NCBI GenBank assembly: GCA_003252395.1
Contig: QKEL01000009.1
Coordinates: forward strand, 496,001 to 560,000
Length of the DNA: 64,000 nt
Direction of reading: 5' to 3'
DNA from: Spirochaetales bacterium
Lineage (GTDB): Bacteria; Spirochaetota; Spirochaetia; Treponematales; Treponemataceae
The notes under the pieces were generated by a model, which saw nothing but the letters and a program-made list of their open reading frames with translations, ran no database searches and was not told the origin of the DNA. The position numbers were made by a program, and so were the translations under genes. Of the stretch, positions 42,243 through 49,515 are shown piece by piece; position 1 is the first letter of the stretch, and each line of letters begins with the position of its first letter.

Positions 42243-43792
42243 CCCCCCGCAAGCACCAGCGCGAAACCGCCGAACTCTGCCGAGAGATTCTTTCCGGCGC
42301 CCCGATTCGGGAAATCATCGAATCCGTCACTCCTGGCGGCGGGAAATCCTCACTTCCGGTTATCCTCGCGGAAAACCTAATCCCTGCGATCGCTGACCGG
42401 ATCTGCTGGATCGTTCCGCGCGACTCTCTCAAATACCAGGGAGAAGGCGAATTCCTCGAGCCGCGCTGGATGACGTCGAAGCGCATTCGCGCGGCCGATA
42501 ACGGAAACGACCTTTCACGGGGCACATGCGGCTATGTTACGACTTATCAGGCGGTCGGCGCGAATCCGGCTTGTCATGCCGAGGAATTCCGGAAGCATCG
42601 ATACATTCTTTTTCTCGACGAAGGTCATCATATCGCGCGCGGTTCCGAGTGGGAACGCGCCGTCGCGCCGCTCGTCGAGTCCGCGGTCCTCGTCGTCCAC
42701 GCCTCCGGGACACTTTCCCGCGGCGACGGCGAAAAGATCGCTTTCCTTCCGTACAAAAACGGAGAGCTTGACCTCGACGAGAGCGATTCCCGGCGCGTTA
42801 TCAAGTATTCCCGTTCTGACGCGATCCGCGACGGTGCGATCCTCAAGGTCGGATTTTCGCTTCTCGACGGTGAGGCAGAATGGGAAGAACTCGACGGAAT
42901 GAAGGGAACCTCGAGGCTTTCTGGCGAAGAATCCGCGAAGGCTCTTTTCACCGCACTGAGGACCGATTTCTCGAAACACCTAATCGACGCGACCATGCTC
43001 GATTTTCACAAGGAATTACTCGTCTATCCCGCGGCAAAAATGCTCGTCGTCGCACCGAATATCGAAGTAGCTCAAACCTACGCGAACTACCTTTTCGGGC
43101 TCGGAAAGGACGTTCAAATCGCAACGTCGGACGATGGAGTTATCGCGAAACGAAGAATCGACGACTTCAAGCGGGGCGTCTACAAGATCCTCGTAACGGT
43201 GGCCATGGCCTATGAAGGCCTCAACGTTCCGGAAATCACCCATATTTGCAGCTTGACCCATATTCGCTCGGTTCCCTGGCTCGAGCAAATGATCGCGCGC
43301 GCGAATCGTCTCGCGCCCGGAAAAACTCGCGCCGTCGTTTTCGCGCCGGCAGATCACCAGTTCAAACGCGCGCGGAAGATGATCGAGGCCGAGCAGCTTG
43401 TTCCCCTTGCAAACCCCGAGGATCAACTCGAACTTTCTTCTGAAACCAAAAAGCGAGGCGAGGGCTCAGGCGAAGCCCGGCCGTGGATCATTCCGGTCGG
43501 CTCGAAGGCTCTCGACGGCTCAACCCCGTCCGCAAGCGCGCCCGCGGCGACCAATGCGCCGCCCTGTAGCCACTCCGAAGCGGAAAAAATCCTCCGGAAG
43601 AACATTCACGCGCACATTACGGACGTTCTTGAGCCCGTAAATAACGGGTCGAAGCTCGCGATCCAGAAAATACTATACCGCCGCATGCGGCTTCAAGTTC
43701 CGAAGCCGGTAGCGGACATGAGCGTTAAAGAGCTCGAGAAGGTTTGGGTTTGGTTGAGAGAGGAATATCCGACTAAGGGAGGGATTTTATAA
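42239..43792 (+). CDS. Phage SF2 helicase
   Basis: A 517-residue DEAD/DEAH helicase: P-loop TPGGGKSS (about residues 30-37), DEGHH box (about 127-131), motif III VHASGT, and C-terminal helicase motifs VAMAYEGLNVPEITHICSLT and MIARANRLAPG. A Pro/Ser/Ala-rich linker separates a small helical C-terminal domain (about 450-517). It probably serves phage replication or repair. ATGA overlap with the phosphatase. Confidence 0.88.
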   Translation: MTPRKHQRETAELCREILSGAPIREIIESVTPGGGKSSLPVILAENLIPAIADRICWIVPRDSLKYQGEGEFLEPRWMTSKRIRAADNGNDLSRGTCGYVTTYQAVGANPACHAEEFRKHRYILFLDEGHHIARGSEWERAVAPLVESAVLVVHASGTLSRGDGEKIAFLPYKNGELDLDESDSRRVIKYSRSDAIRDGAILKVGFSLLDGEAEWEELDGMKGTSRLSGEESAKALFTALRTDFSKHLIDATMLDFHKELLVYPAAKMLVVAPNIEVAQTYANYLFGLGKDVQIATSDDGVIAKRRIDDFKRGVYKILVTVAMAYEGLNVPEITHICSLTHIRSVPWLEQMIARANRLAPGKTRAVVFAPADHQFKRARKMIEAEQLVPLANPEDQLELSSETKKRGEGSGEARPWIIPVGSKALDGSTPSASAPAATNAPPCSHSEAEKILRKNIHAHITDVLEPVNNGSKLAIQKILYRRMRLQVPKPVADMSVKELEKVWVWLREEYPTKGGIL

Positions 43793-43941
43793 TGACCATT
43801 TCAATCAGCATTGTCGATTTCGTGGTTTTACTTATCTGCATGTTCTGCCTCGGCGGCGGAACGGTTTGCGCTATCTGGCTTGTGCAGATCGAAAAAGAGG
43901 CGAAGGCCGCGGCTAAGGAAGACGAGGAGCGCGAGGCATGA
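43792..43941 (+). CDS. Small membrane protein
   Basis: 49 residues: one N-terminal helix (SIVDFVVLLICMFCLGGGTVCAIWLV) and a charged tail (KEAKAAAKEDEERE). Both ends overlap neighbouring genes. Confidence 0.6.
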   Translation: MTISISIVDFVVLLICMFCLGGGTVCAIWLVQIEKEAKAAAKEDEEREA

Positions 43942-44201
43942 CCCACGCCTACCACAACCCATGGGCGGGCCCGAACGACCACCAGGACTTCAAGCGCGAC
44001 GTTGAGCCCATCGAGCACTGCGACTGCCAGATTTTCCGCGTACATCAACACCAGTACGACGTCATTAAAGCGGGCGTTTGCATTTCTCAGCGCGGAGGGC
44101 TACAGGGCGCGAAGCTCGTCGCTGAAGCGGTCTCCGATCTCATTTTCCCGACGTACCACGACGTTCGCGATCGGATGCTCGAGAAGCACGGGTTTATATG
44201 A
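43938..44201 (+). CDS. Small prophage protein
   Basis: 87 residues, His-rich at the N-terminus (MTHAYHNPWAGPNDHQDF...HCDCQIFRVHQHQYDVI). A metal-binding role is possible but unproven. ATGA overlaps on both sides. Confidence 0.6.
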   Translation: MTHAYHNPWAGPNDHQDFKRDVEPIEHCDCQIFRVHQHQYDVIKAGVCISQRGGLQGAKLVAEAVSDLIFPTYHDVRDRMLEKHGFI

Positions 44202-44449
44202 GTATCCGTCGTGAAGTTTTCAAAATCCTTGATTCACTTCCGGAAGGAAATATCTCGGGCTGGAAGCTTCACGAAATGATTTATTTCAAAACTGGTCGCC
44301 GGCCGTATCCGCCGACGCTTTTGCAATACGCTCGCGATTACGCGGATATCTCGGGCGGTTCGTTTGACTGCGTTGATCCGCAAAAAAGCATTTACCGGTA
44401 CGTTCCTGGGTTCGGTGTTGGGAATGCGATTTTAGGGGGGAGTGAATGA
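44198..44449 (+). CDS. Small prophage protein
   Basis: 83 residues (MSIRREVFKILDSLPEGNISGWKLHEMIYFKTGRR...), likely a winged-helix fold by its helix/strand spacing (ISGWKLHEMI then RRPYPPTLLQYARDY). No family recognised. Overlaps both neighbours by four bases. Confidence 0.6.
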   Translation: MSIRREVFKILDSLPEGNISGWKLHEMIYFKTGRRPYPPTLLQYARDYADISGGSFDCVDPQKSIYRYVPGFGVGNAILGGSE

Positions 44450-44640
44450 ATAGGATTCCGATAAAACGAAAAACTGCTCAGATAATCGACTATACGCTTT
44501 GGGGCATAGCGGTTGTCCTTGCCTTCATGGTTGATTGGAAAGCAGGAGTTTCGCTCTTGTGTTTCGATTTGATGCGCGTTTTCGAGGATATTCAAAAAGA
44601 TATCGACAAAGAAAATGCGGAAAAGGAAAACCAAAAATGA
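44446..44640 (+). CDS. Small membrane protein
   Basis: 64 residues with two hydrophobic stretches (IIDYTLWGIAVVLAFMVDW and AGVSLLCFDLM) and a charged C-terminus. Overlaps both neighbours by four bases. Confidence 0.55.
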   Translation: MNRIPIKRKTAQIIDYTLWGIAVVLAFMVDWKAGVSLLCFDLMRVFEDIQKDIDKENAEKENQK

Positions 44641-45314
44641 AAGAGCGACCGATTCTGTTTTCCGCGCCGATGGTGCGAGCGATTCTCGAAGGCAGGAAGA
44701 CGATGACGCGGCGAATTATGAAAGTTCAGCCTTACGAATCGGAATATGAACCAGGACTTTTTCACATGATGTACCGCGCTCCTGAAACCGTTGTACGAGA
44801 AGGCAAGGTGTATGATCCGATCACCAAGGCATGGACCCCAGAAAAAAGCATCACCAGAAAGGGCGATATAATTTCCGCGTCCGGTGGAATTGGTATGTAT
44901 TTGCGATTCTGCCCATACGGACATACCGGTGATCGGCTTTGGGTTCGCGAGACGTTCGCAGTATCAAGCACGGGGGCTATTTATCGAGCCGACCCCATGT
45001 TCGATAGTTGCGCGAAGGGGGATATCTCATGGAAGTGGAAGCCGTCTATTTTCATGCCTCGGCAATTCTCCCGCATTACCCTTGAAATTACCAACGTACG
45101 CGTCGAGCGGTTGCAGAATATTAGCGAGGATGACGCGAGGGCGGAAGGCGTTGAGAAGTTCGCCTCCGGATGGAAAAACTATACCGATCCCGCTGTTGTG
45201 TGCCAAACCGCAAAGGCGTCGTTTCACACTCTTTGGGAATCCATCAACGGCCCCGGCTCCTGGGAAGCAAACCCGTGGGTATGGGTCGTCGAGTTTAAGG
45301 CCATACAAAAATGA
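44637..45314 (+). CDS. ASCH-like phage protein
   Basis: A 225-residue protein beginning KERPILFSAPMVRAILEGRKTMTRRIMKVQP. It later has GDRLWVRETFAV, RITLEITNVRVERLQNISEDDARAEG and FHTLWESINGPGSWEANPWVWVVEF. This is the common phage protein with an ASCH/PUA-like RNA-binding fold. ATG 44637 overlaps the previous stop; the longer frame from 44535 is a shadow. Confidence 0.8.
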   Translation: MKERPILFSAPMVRAILEGRKTMTRRIMKVQPYESEYEPGLFHMMYRAPETVVREGKVYDPITKAWTPEKSITRKGDIISASGGIGMYLRFCPYGHTGDRLWVRETFAVSSTGAIYRADPMFDSCAKGDISWKWKPSIFMPRQFSRITLEITNVRVERLQNISEDDARAEGVEKFASGWKNYTDPAVVCQTAKASFHTLWESINGPGSWEANPWVWVVEFKAIQK

Positions 45315-45499
45315 CTCCCGAAAAAATCCGCGCCGCGTATGTTCAAAAACTGTCCGTCGAGATTTACGGCGTTTTCCTTCCGTACCTCGACGAAGAAATG
45401 TCCGTTCGCGAACAAGCCGACGTTGAGCATCGTTTGAAGAAAATAATTGACCGAGAATATATTCCCGCAGAGGAAAGGAAAGAGGTGGTAGGCAAATGA
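45311..45499 (+). CDS. Small prophage protein
   Basis: 62 residues, mostly helical and charged (MTPEKIRAAYVQKLSVEIYGVFLPYLDEEM...). No family recognised. Overlaps both neighbours. Confidence 0.55.
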   Translation: MTPEKIRAAYVQKLSVEIYGVFLPYLDEEMSVREQADVEHRLKKIIDREYIPAEERKEVVGK

Positions 45500-45927
45500 A
45501 CTTCGAACAATTCATCAACGATCAGGCAATTCCGAAGAATTGGGAAATACTTTCCGCGAGGCTCGACATGAATAATCAGACGGTCGAAAAACAGCGCCGA
45601 AAAATCATTGGCGAAATTCTCGAATACTCCGAGGCAGCAGAGAACTTTCGAGCCTCAAATTCCGAGCAAGACTACCGCGAAATGTGCTTTGAGCTCGCGG
45701 ATATCGCACTTGCGATTTGCTCCCTACTTCATATCCAGGAGCGCCGGTACGTTCAAAGTAAGCACCCATTCGCGACCGACGCGGAATCGATGATTATGCG
45801 AATAATCTGCCGGGCCTCGAGCGAAGTGCTTTCCGGACTTCGCGAGTATACGCTTTTACTCAATATCGATCTCATTGGGTTTATGAAAGAGAAAATGGAA
45901 TACAACCGGACCCGGAAGGATTGGTAA
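45496..45927 (+). CDS. MazG-like nucleotide pyrophosphohydrolase
   Basis: 143 residues, all helical: KIIGEILEYSEAAENF (about 36-51) and MCFELADIALAICSLL (about 65-80) supply the ExxE...ExxD metal-binding pattern, and EKMEYNRTRKDW is the usual C-terminus. It would hydrolyse (d)NTPs to monophosphates, a common phage dNTP-pool function. Substrate not predictable. Confidence 0.72.
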   Translation: MNFEQFINDQAIPKNWEILSARLDMNNQTVEKQRRKIIGEILEYSEAAENFRASNSEQDYREMCFELADIALAICSLLHIQERRYVQSKHPFATDAESMIMRIICRASSEVLSGLREYTLLLNIDLIGFMKEKMEYNRTRKDW

Positions 45928-45928
45928 A

Positions 45929-46324
45929 ATGAACGGGCACGGAGCTTCGCTAGACACCTTAGAAGACCTCTGCAAGATGATGGAATACGGAGCAACTATC
46001 GAATTTATGTCAGATCAAATCGATAGATCAATGCGGACGGTACTGAATTACCTTGCAGTTTTAAACGAGGCTCATGTTTCCTACACTATTTTTGGGAAAG
46101 GAACGAAAGGAGATCCTAAAAGATACCAACTTGACATAACGCTTAATCGATCAAAAATACTTTTGAAAAAACATTTTTCGGCAAAATATAAAAAGCCGAA
46201 GAGCGAAAAGCCGAATCAAGTAAAACACGCTCCACTTGGGGTTGGAATATCGAGATGGCTTTTTCTTACTAGAGATAGGGCAATCGCATATGCTGATTGG
46301 AGTGGTCAGTGGACAAAAGACTAA
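45929..46324 (+). CDS. Prophage protein with possible helix-turn-helix
   Basis: 131 residues. MMEYGATIEFMSDQIDRSMRTVLNYLAVLNEA (about 16-47) resembles a helix-turn-helix; the C-terminal half is basic. It converges on the second repressor, overlapping its end by four bases. More AT-rich than its neighbours. Confidence 0.6.
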   Translation: MNGHGASLDTLEDLCKMMEYGATIEFMSDQIDRSMRTVLNYLAVLNEAHVSYTIFGKGTKGDPKRYQLDITLNRSKILLKKHFSAKYKKPKSEKPNQVKHAPLGVGISRWLFLTRDRAIAYADWSGQWTKD

Positions 46325-46608
46325 CCCTTCGCAATGCGAAGAGCTTCTTCAATTCTCGAAGCAACCTCAGAGAGCTTTTCCTGGGCGAAATTATGCGGGT
46401 TTTCGCCGGTTACAAGAAATTCGACAGAAACACCGAGCGCGGCCGCAATCCTTACGGATTCGTCGGCATCGGGGAGTCGCTTCCTTGTCATCCAGTTCTG
46501 GAAGGTCCGAAAGCTTACGCCGGCCGTGTTCGCTACCCACTCCTGCGTGGTGTTTTGATCCTTAATGCACTTTTTGACGTTTGTCCAAAATGTTTCCACG
46601 GTGTCCAT
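46321..46608 (-). CDS. Second XRE-family repressor
   Basis: A 95-residue helix-turn-helix protein: WTNVKKCIKDQNTTQEWVANTAGVSFRTFQNWMTRKRLPDADESVRIAAALGVSVEFLVTG, plus a helical tail. It resembles short CI/XRE repressors without a protease domain. It is divergent from the gene at 46835 across a region with three operators. Its ATG lies six bases after an extended -10 (TGATATTAT), so its mRNA is probably leaderless. Confidence 0.8.
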   Translation of the reverse strand: MDTVETFWTNVKKCIKDQNTTQEWVANTAGVSFRTFQNWMTRKRLPDADESVRIAAALGVSVEFLVTGENPHNFAQEKLSEVASRIEEALRIAKG

Positions 46609-46630
46609 TTCTCCATAATATCAGAAAAAT

Positions 46631-46711
46631 ATCGTCAAATGGCGTTTTATTCGCTTGACTATAACGCTGTACGGCGTTATAACTAATATAAAGATAACGT
46701 CAAATGACGTT
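46631..46711. promoter_or_regulatory. Three evenly spaced operators and rightward promoter of the second switch
   Basis: O1 ATCGTCAAATGGCGTT (46631-46646), O2 AACGCTGTACGGCGTT (46663-46678) and O3 AACGTCAAATGACGTT (46696-46711, perfect palindrome except the central AA). Centres are 32 and 33 bases apart, about three helical turns. The promoter TTGACT (46655-46660)-N17-TATAAC (46678-46683) has O2 filling its spacer. The leftward repressor promoter adjoins O1. Confidence 0.85.
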
Positions 46712-46727
46712 AAAAGTAAAGAGCCCA

Positions 46728-46815
46728 TACGAAAGACTGTCACCTTTCGTACCGGCTTTCAGGCCATTTAGCCGGAAAATCGCGGGTGACAGCGCGGGAT
46801 TTTCCGGCTTTTTTT
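46728..46815 (+). promoter_or_regulatory. Attenuator-like leader with mutually exclusive folds
   Basis: Fold 1: hairpin TACGAAAG (46728-46735)/CTTTCGTA (46744-46751), then a terminator with a perfect 12-pair stem (46770-46781 with 46798-46809) and T-tract to 46815. Fold 2: CTGTCACC (46737-46744) pairs with GGTGACAG (46785-46792), enclosing CCGGCT (46752-46757) paired with AGCCGG (46770-46775). Fold 2 uses bases from both fold-1 stems, so it would act as antiterminator. It lies between the promoter at 46655-46683 and the gene at 46835. Confidence 0.75.
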
Positions 46816-46834
46816 ATCAAAAAGGGGATGGATT

Positions 46835-47683
46835 ATGAAGGAAATAGAAGCCTTACGAGACGCCTTTCGACAGGCACACGCCGGTATGAGCTTTTCGCCG
46901 GACGCTCGCGCCGAGAGCCGCGTCCGGGAGTTCTCTGCCGAACTTGCGGCTGACATTTCGGAGCTGGGAGACAAGGCAGGAAACTATGCGCAAAAGTATG
47001 CCGAACACCTCAGAAACTGGACCGCGCGTATGTCGCGCTGTATGTCCCCGATGATAACCGGTCCCGCTAACTTCCCTGCTGAGGCAAACCGCAGGCGTAT
47101 GGAGTCCGCGCAAAGGGCTTGGGACGAGTTTCAGGCGTGGCGCGAGCGATACATCAAGCGCGCGAACAGGGTACCGACGAAGACCCCCGAGGAAGAAATC
47201 GACGACGCCGTGATCAAGCTCGAAAAAGAGCGGAACGCGCACACCCTAATGGTGGAGGTGAACAAGATATTCCGCAAGAAGATAAGCGATGAAGAAAAAA
47301 AGAATGAGCTTTTCATGGATTTAGAGCTTTCAAAAGAAATGGTTGAAAAACTAATGACCCCGGACTGCATGGGCCGCTTTGGGTTCGCCTCCTATGCGCT
47401 GACCAACTCGAACGCGCGAATCAAGTCACTTGAGGAAAAGGTTCTTGTAATGAAAAAGCGTATCGAGCGCCGCGATGCTTTCGAACCAATCCAGTTCAAC
47501 AGCGGGTCAGTTTCCATCGAGGACGACCGCGTAGTCATTAGGCACAACGAAAGGCCTCCGCGCGAGGTTATCGACGCGCTGAAGGGGCACGGGTTCCACT
47601 GGTCCCCGCGCGGCGGGTTCTGGTGCCGTAAACATACCGCGGCGGCTATCTACGCCGCAAAGTTAGTCTGCGGAATCAAATAA
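46835..47683 (+). CDS. Phage protein of unknown function with a C-terminal LKxHGFxWSP module
   Basis: 282 residues. The first 230 are helical with coiled-coil character. The C-terminal 60 (SIEDDRVVIRHNERPPREVIDALKGHGFHWSPRGGFWCRKHT) is a small module often found at the ends of phage and plasmid proteins. First gene of the operon controlled by the second switch and attenuator. AAGGGG ribosome-binding site. Confidence 0.65.
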   Translation: MKEIEALRDAFRQAHAGMSFSPDARAESRVREFSAELAADISELGDKAGNYAQKYAEHLRNWTARMSRCMSPMITGPANFPAEANRRRMESAQRAWDEFQAWRERYIKRANRVPTKTPEEEIDDAVIKLEKERNAHTLMVEVNKIFRKKISDEEKKNELFMDLELSKEMVEKLMTPDCMGRFGFASYALTNSNARIKSLEEKVLVMKKRIERRDAFEPIQFNSGSVSIEDDRVVIRHNERPPREVIDALKGHGFHWSPRGGFWCRKHTAAAIYAAKLVCGIK

Positions 47684-47722
47684 AACCGCCCGCCGGGAGC
47701 GCCCCGGCAAAGGAGCACTTTC

Positions 47723-47938
47723 ATGCTGAATCCTGAAATCTACAGAGACGGCGCCATCGCGCAGATCGCGAAGCTTTGCGAATCGGTAACCCCGGAGGAC
47801 GCAGAGATCATCGGAGACGTCTTCCAAAACATGATGACGCAGTACAAGGCCGACCTCATTGACCAGATCAGCCTTGATTGCGTCTCCGGCGTTCGCGACC
47901 GGCTGGAATCCGTGCTTTCCGCCGCGAGGAGCGCTTAA
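47723..47938 (+). CDS. Small prophage protein
   Basis: 71 acidic helical residues (MLNPEIYRDGAIAQIAKLCESVTPEDAEIIG...). A perfect AAAGGAG ribosome-binding site lies nine bases before the ATG. Function unknown. Confidence 0.6.
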   Translation: MLNPEIYRDGAIAQIAKLCESVTPEDAEIIGDVFQNMMTQYKADLIDQISLDCVSGVRDRLESVLSAARSA

Positions 47939-48064
47939 ATGTACGCCCTCGAAACGTTCGAAAACGGAAAATGGTCACCGGTCTTAAAGAGCAATCAGCG
48001 CGATTTCCTTGAAAACGTGCTTTCGAAAATGGAATCCTCCGGCTTTACATGCCGGATCGTATAG
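47939..48064 (+). CDS. Very small prophage protein
   Basis: 41 residues (MYALETFENGKWSPVLKSNQRDF...CRIV). The ATG directly follows the preceding TAA, suggesting translational coupling. Similar short proteins of this WxxV pattern are frequent in phages. Confidence 0.5.
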   Translation: MYALETFENGKWSPVLKSNQRDFLENVLSKMESSGFTCRIV

Positions 48065-48073
48065 AGAGGGATC

Positions 48074-48274
48074 ATGAGCGATCAGCAGAACGCGCGGACT
48101 CGGGCCAACATCAGCCTGACGTCGAAAGGTACGGTTCAGTTCGAGGTGACGGCGGAATACGACACCCCGGAGCTGATGGAGAAGAACCTCCGGGAAGGCA
48201 TCGAACGCGCCCGGAAGGTAATCTCGGATCTCGGCCTCAAGGAAGTTCCTTTGGTCGAGGAAAAAACGAAGTAA
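48074..48274 (+). CDS. Small prophage protein
   Basis: 66 residues: a beta-rich start (ANISLTSKGTVQFEVTAEYDT) followed by an amphipathic helix (PELMEKNLREGIERARKVISDLG). Function unknown. Confidence 0.6.
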   Translation: MSDQQNARTRANISLTSKGTVQFEVTAEYDTPELMEKNLREGIERARKVISDLGLKEVPLVEEKTK

Positions 48275-48303
48275 CCGCGGAAAGCGGTAAAGGAAACCAA
48301 GAT

Positions 48304-48495
48304 ATGGACGCGCGATCGGTAGAAATCTGGCTTGACGAAACTTTTCACGACGCTTCGAAGCTCACGCCAGACGAGGCGAAGGCGCTCGGAACGGTTCGCG
48401 GGATGCTCGTTGCAAGAATGGCTGCCGATTGCGCGTTTGTATCGCGGTTATTCGCGAGAGAAGAAGGAAATCGAGCGATGCTCGAAAGGAGATAA
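48304..48495 (+). CDS. Small prophage protein
   Basis: 63 residues (MDARSVEIWLDETFHDASKLTPDEAKALGTVRGML...), helical. AGGAAA upstream. The open frame continues upstream but only as a shadow of the previous gene. Confidence 0.55.
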   Translation: MDARSVEIWLDETFHDASKLTPDEAKALGTVRGMLVARMAADCAFVSRLFAREEGNRAMLERR

Positions 48496-48498
48496 ATC

Positions 48499-49515
48499 AT
48501 GGGTAATGAAAACGCACTTGCGATAATTGAGAGGGCGCAGAAATCCGGAGCCCTCGTATTCGTGAACCAGGAAAACTTTCAATCGAAGGTTGAGCTCTAC
48601 AAAACCGAGGCGACGGTCATTCAGGCGCGTCCTGACGAATTTCACAATCTCCAGGGAAAATTTATGCCGAATCGGCCCGTTACCGACAGGATCGGCGAAG
48701 CGGCAGGCGTTGAGTTCGTATCCGGGCACGTTCGCTCCGAGATGCGCGACGACGCGATCGCAGGGCGCCGTACGGTTTTCATCGGAACCGCCCAGGGCAA
48801 GGTCAGGATGCCCGATGGACACTGGCGTATGAGCGCGATCGAAGAGTACGAGTTCGATCCCGTTCTTCGCGCGATGCTCGATAAGAAAATCGACTACATC
48901 ACCGAAACAAATCGCTCCGTTTTCGCCCGCGCCGCCATGGAGTATACCAAGGTCGCGACTCAGCGTGCCGCCACCGGGGCCCGGCTTCGCGTGATACGCC
49001 AGCTCACCGGGATGCCGACAGCTTTCAGTGCCGAAGACATGAAGCGCCCGCTGGTTTTCACAAGGACCGTGCTCAACACCGAGCATATCCTCGACACCAA
49101 GGAGGGCCGGACTCTCGCGACTATGCAAGCCCTCGGGATGAACACGGAAGCCCTTTACGGGAAGCGCTCCGACCCTGAAGAGCACGTTGAGCAACTCCCG
49201 AAGAGCAGCGAACCCGAGGACGAAGACCTAAAACAAGCTGATACCTCGCTCTCCAGCGAAGAATTGGCCGCACTCGCTGACAAGGCCACCGGAGGGCAGG
49301 GGGGAATCCAGGGCGAATTCGAGGAACTGACCGTCCAGCTCGAAGCCCTGGTCGAATCGAATAAGGAGCTCCTCGACGTGACGCTCCCGAGTAAGATCAA
49401 CCCGTACCAGAAAGCGAAGGAAGAACTCGAGAACTTCGCCGCGGACGTGGAATCCCGCAGGGCCATGATCAAGCGGACGTCCGACTTTATCGAGAAAACG
49501 AGGAACAGACCGTGA
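48499..49515 (+). CDS. Candidate single-strand annealing protein (unproven)
   Basis: 338 residues, unknown family. After a mixed alpha/beta half, the segment AMEYTKVATQRAATGARLRVIRQLTGMPTAF (about 155-185) has the A-x-T-x-A-x-x-R-x-I-x-x-L-x-G pattern seen near the end of several phage annealing-protein cores. The last 100 residues are acidic and coiled-coil-like. It overlaps the SbcD-SbcC fusion, and SSB follows, which is the usual place for an annealing partner of a phage exonuclease. This is an inference only. A perfect AAAGGAG site precedes the ATG. Confidence 0.45.
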   Translation: MGNENALAIIERAQKSGALVFVNQENFQSKVELYKTEATVIQARPDEFHNLQGKFMPNRPVTDRIGEAAGVEFVSGHVRSEMRDDAIAGRRTVFIGTAQGKVRMPDGHWRMSAIEEYEFDPVLRAMLDKKIDYITETNRSVFARAAMEYTKVATQRAATGARLRVIRQLTGMPTAFSAEDMKRPLVFTRTVLNTEHILDTKEGRTLATMQALGMNTEALYGKRSDPEEHVEQLPKSSEPEDEDLKQADTSLSSEELAALADKATGGQGGIQGEFEELTVQLEALVESNKELLDVTLPSKINPYQKAKEELENFAADVESRRAMIKRTSDFIEKTRNRP

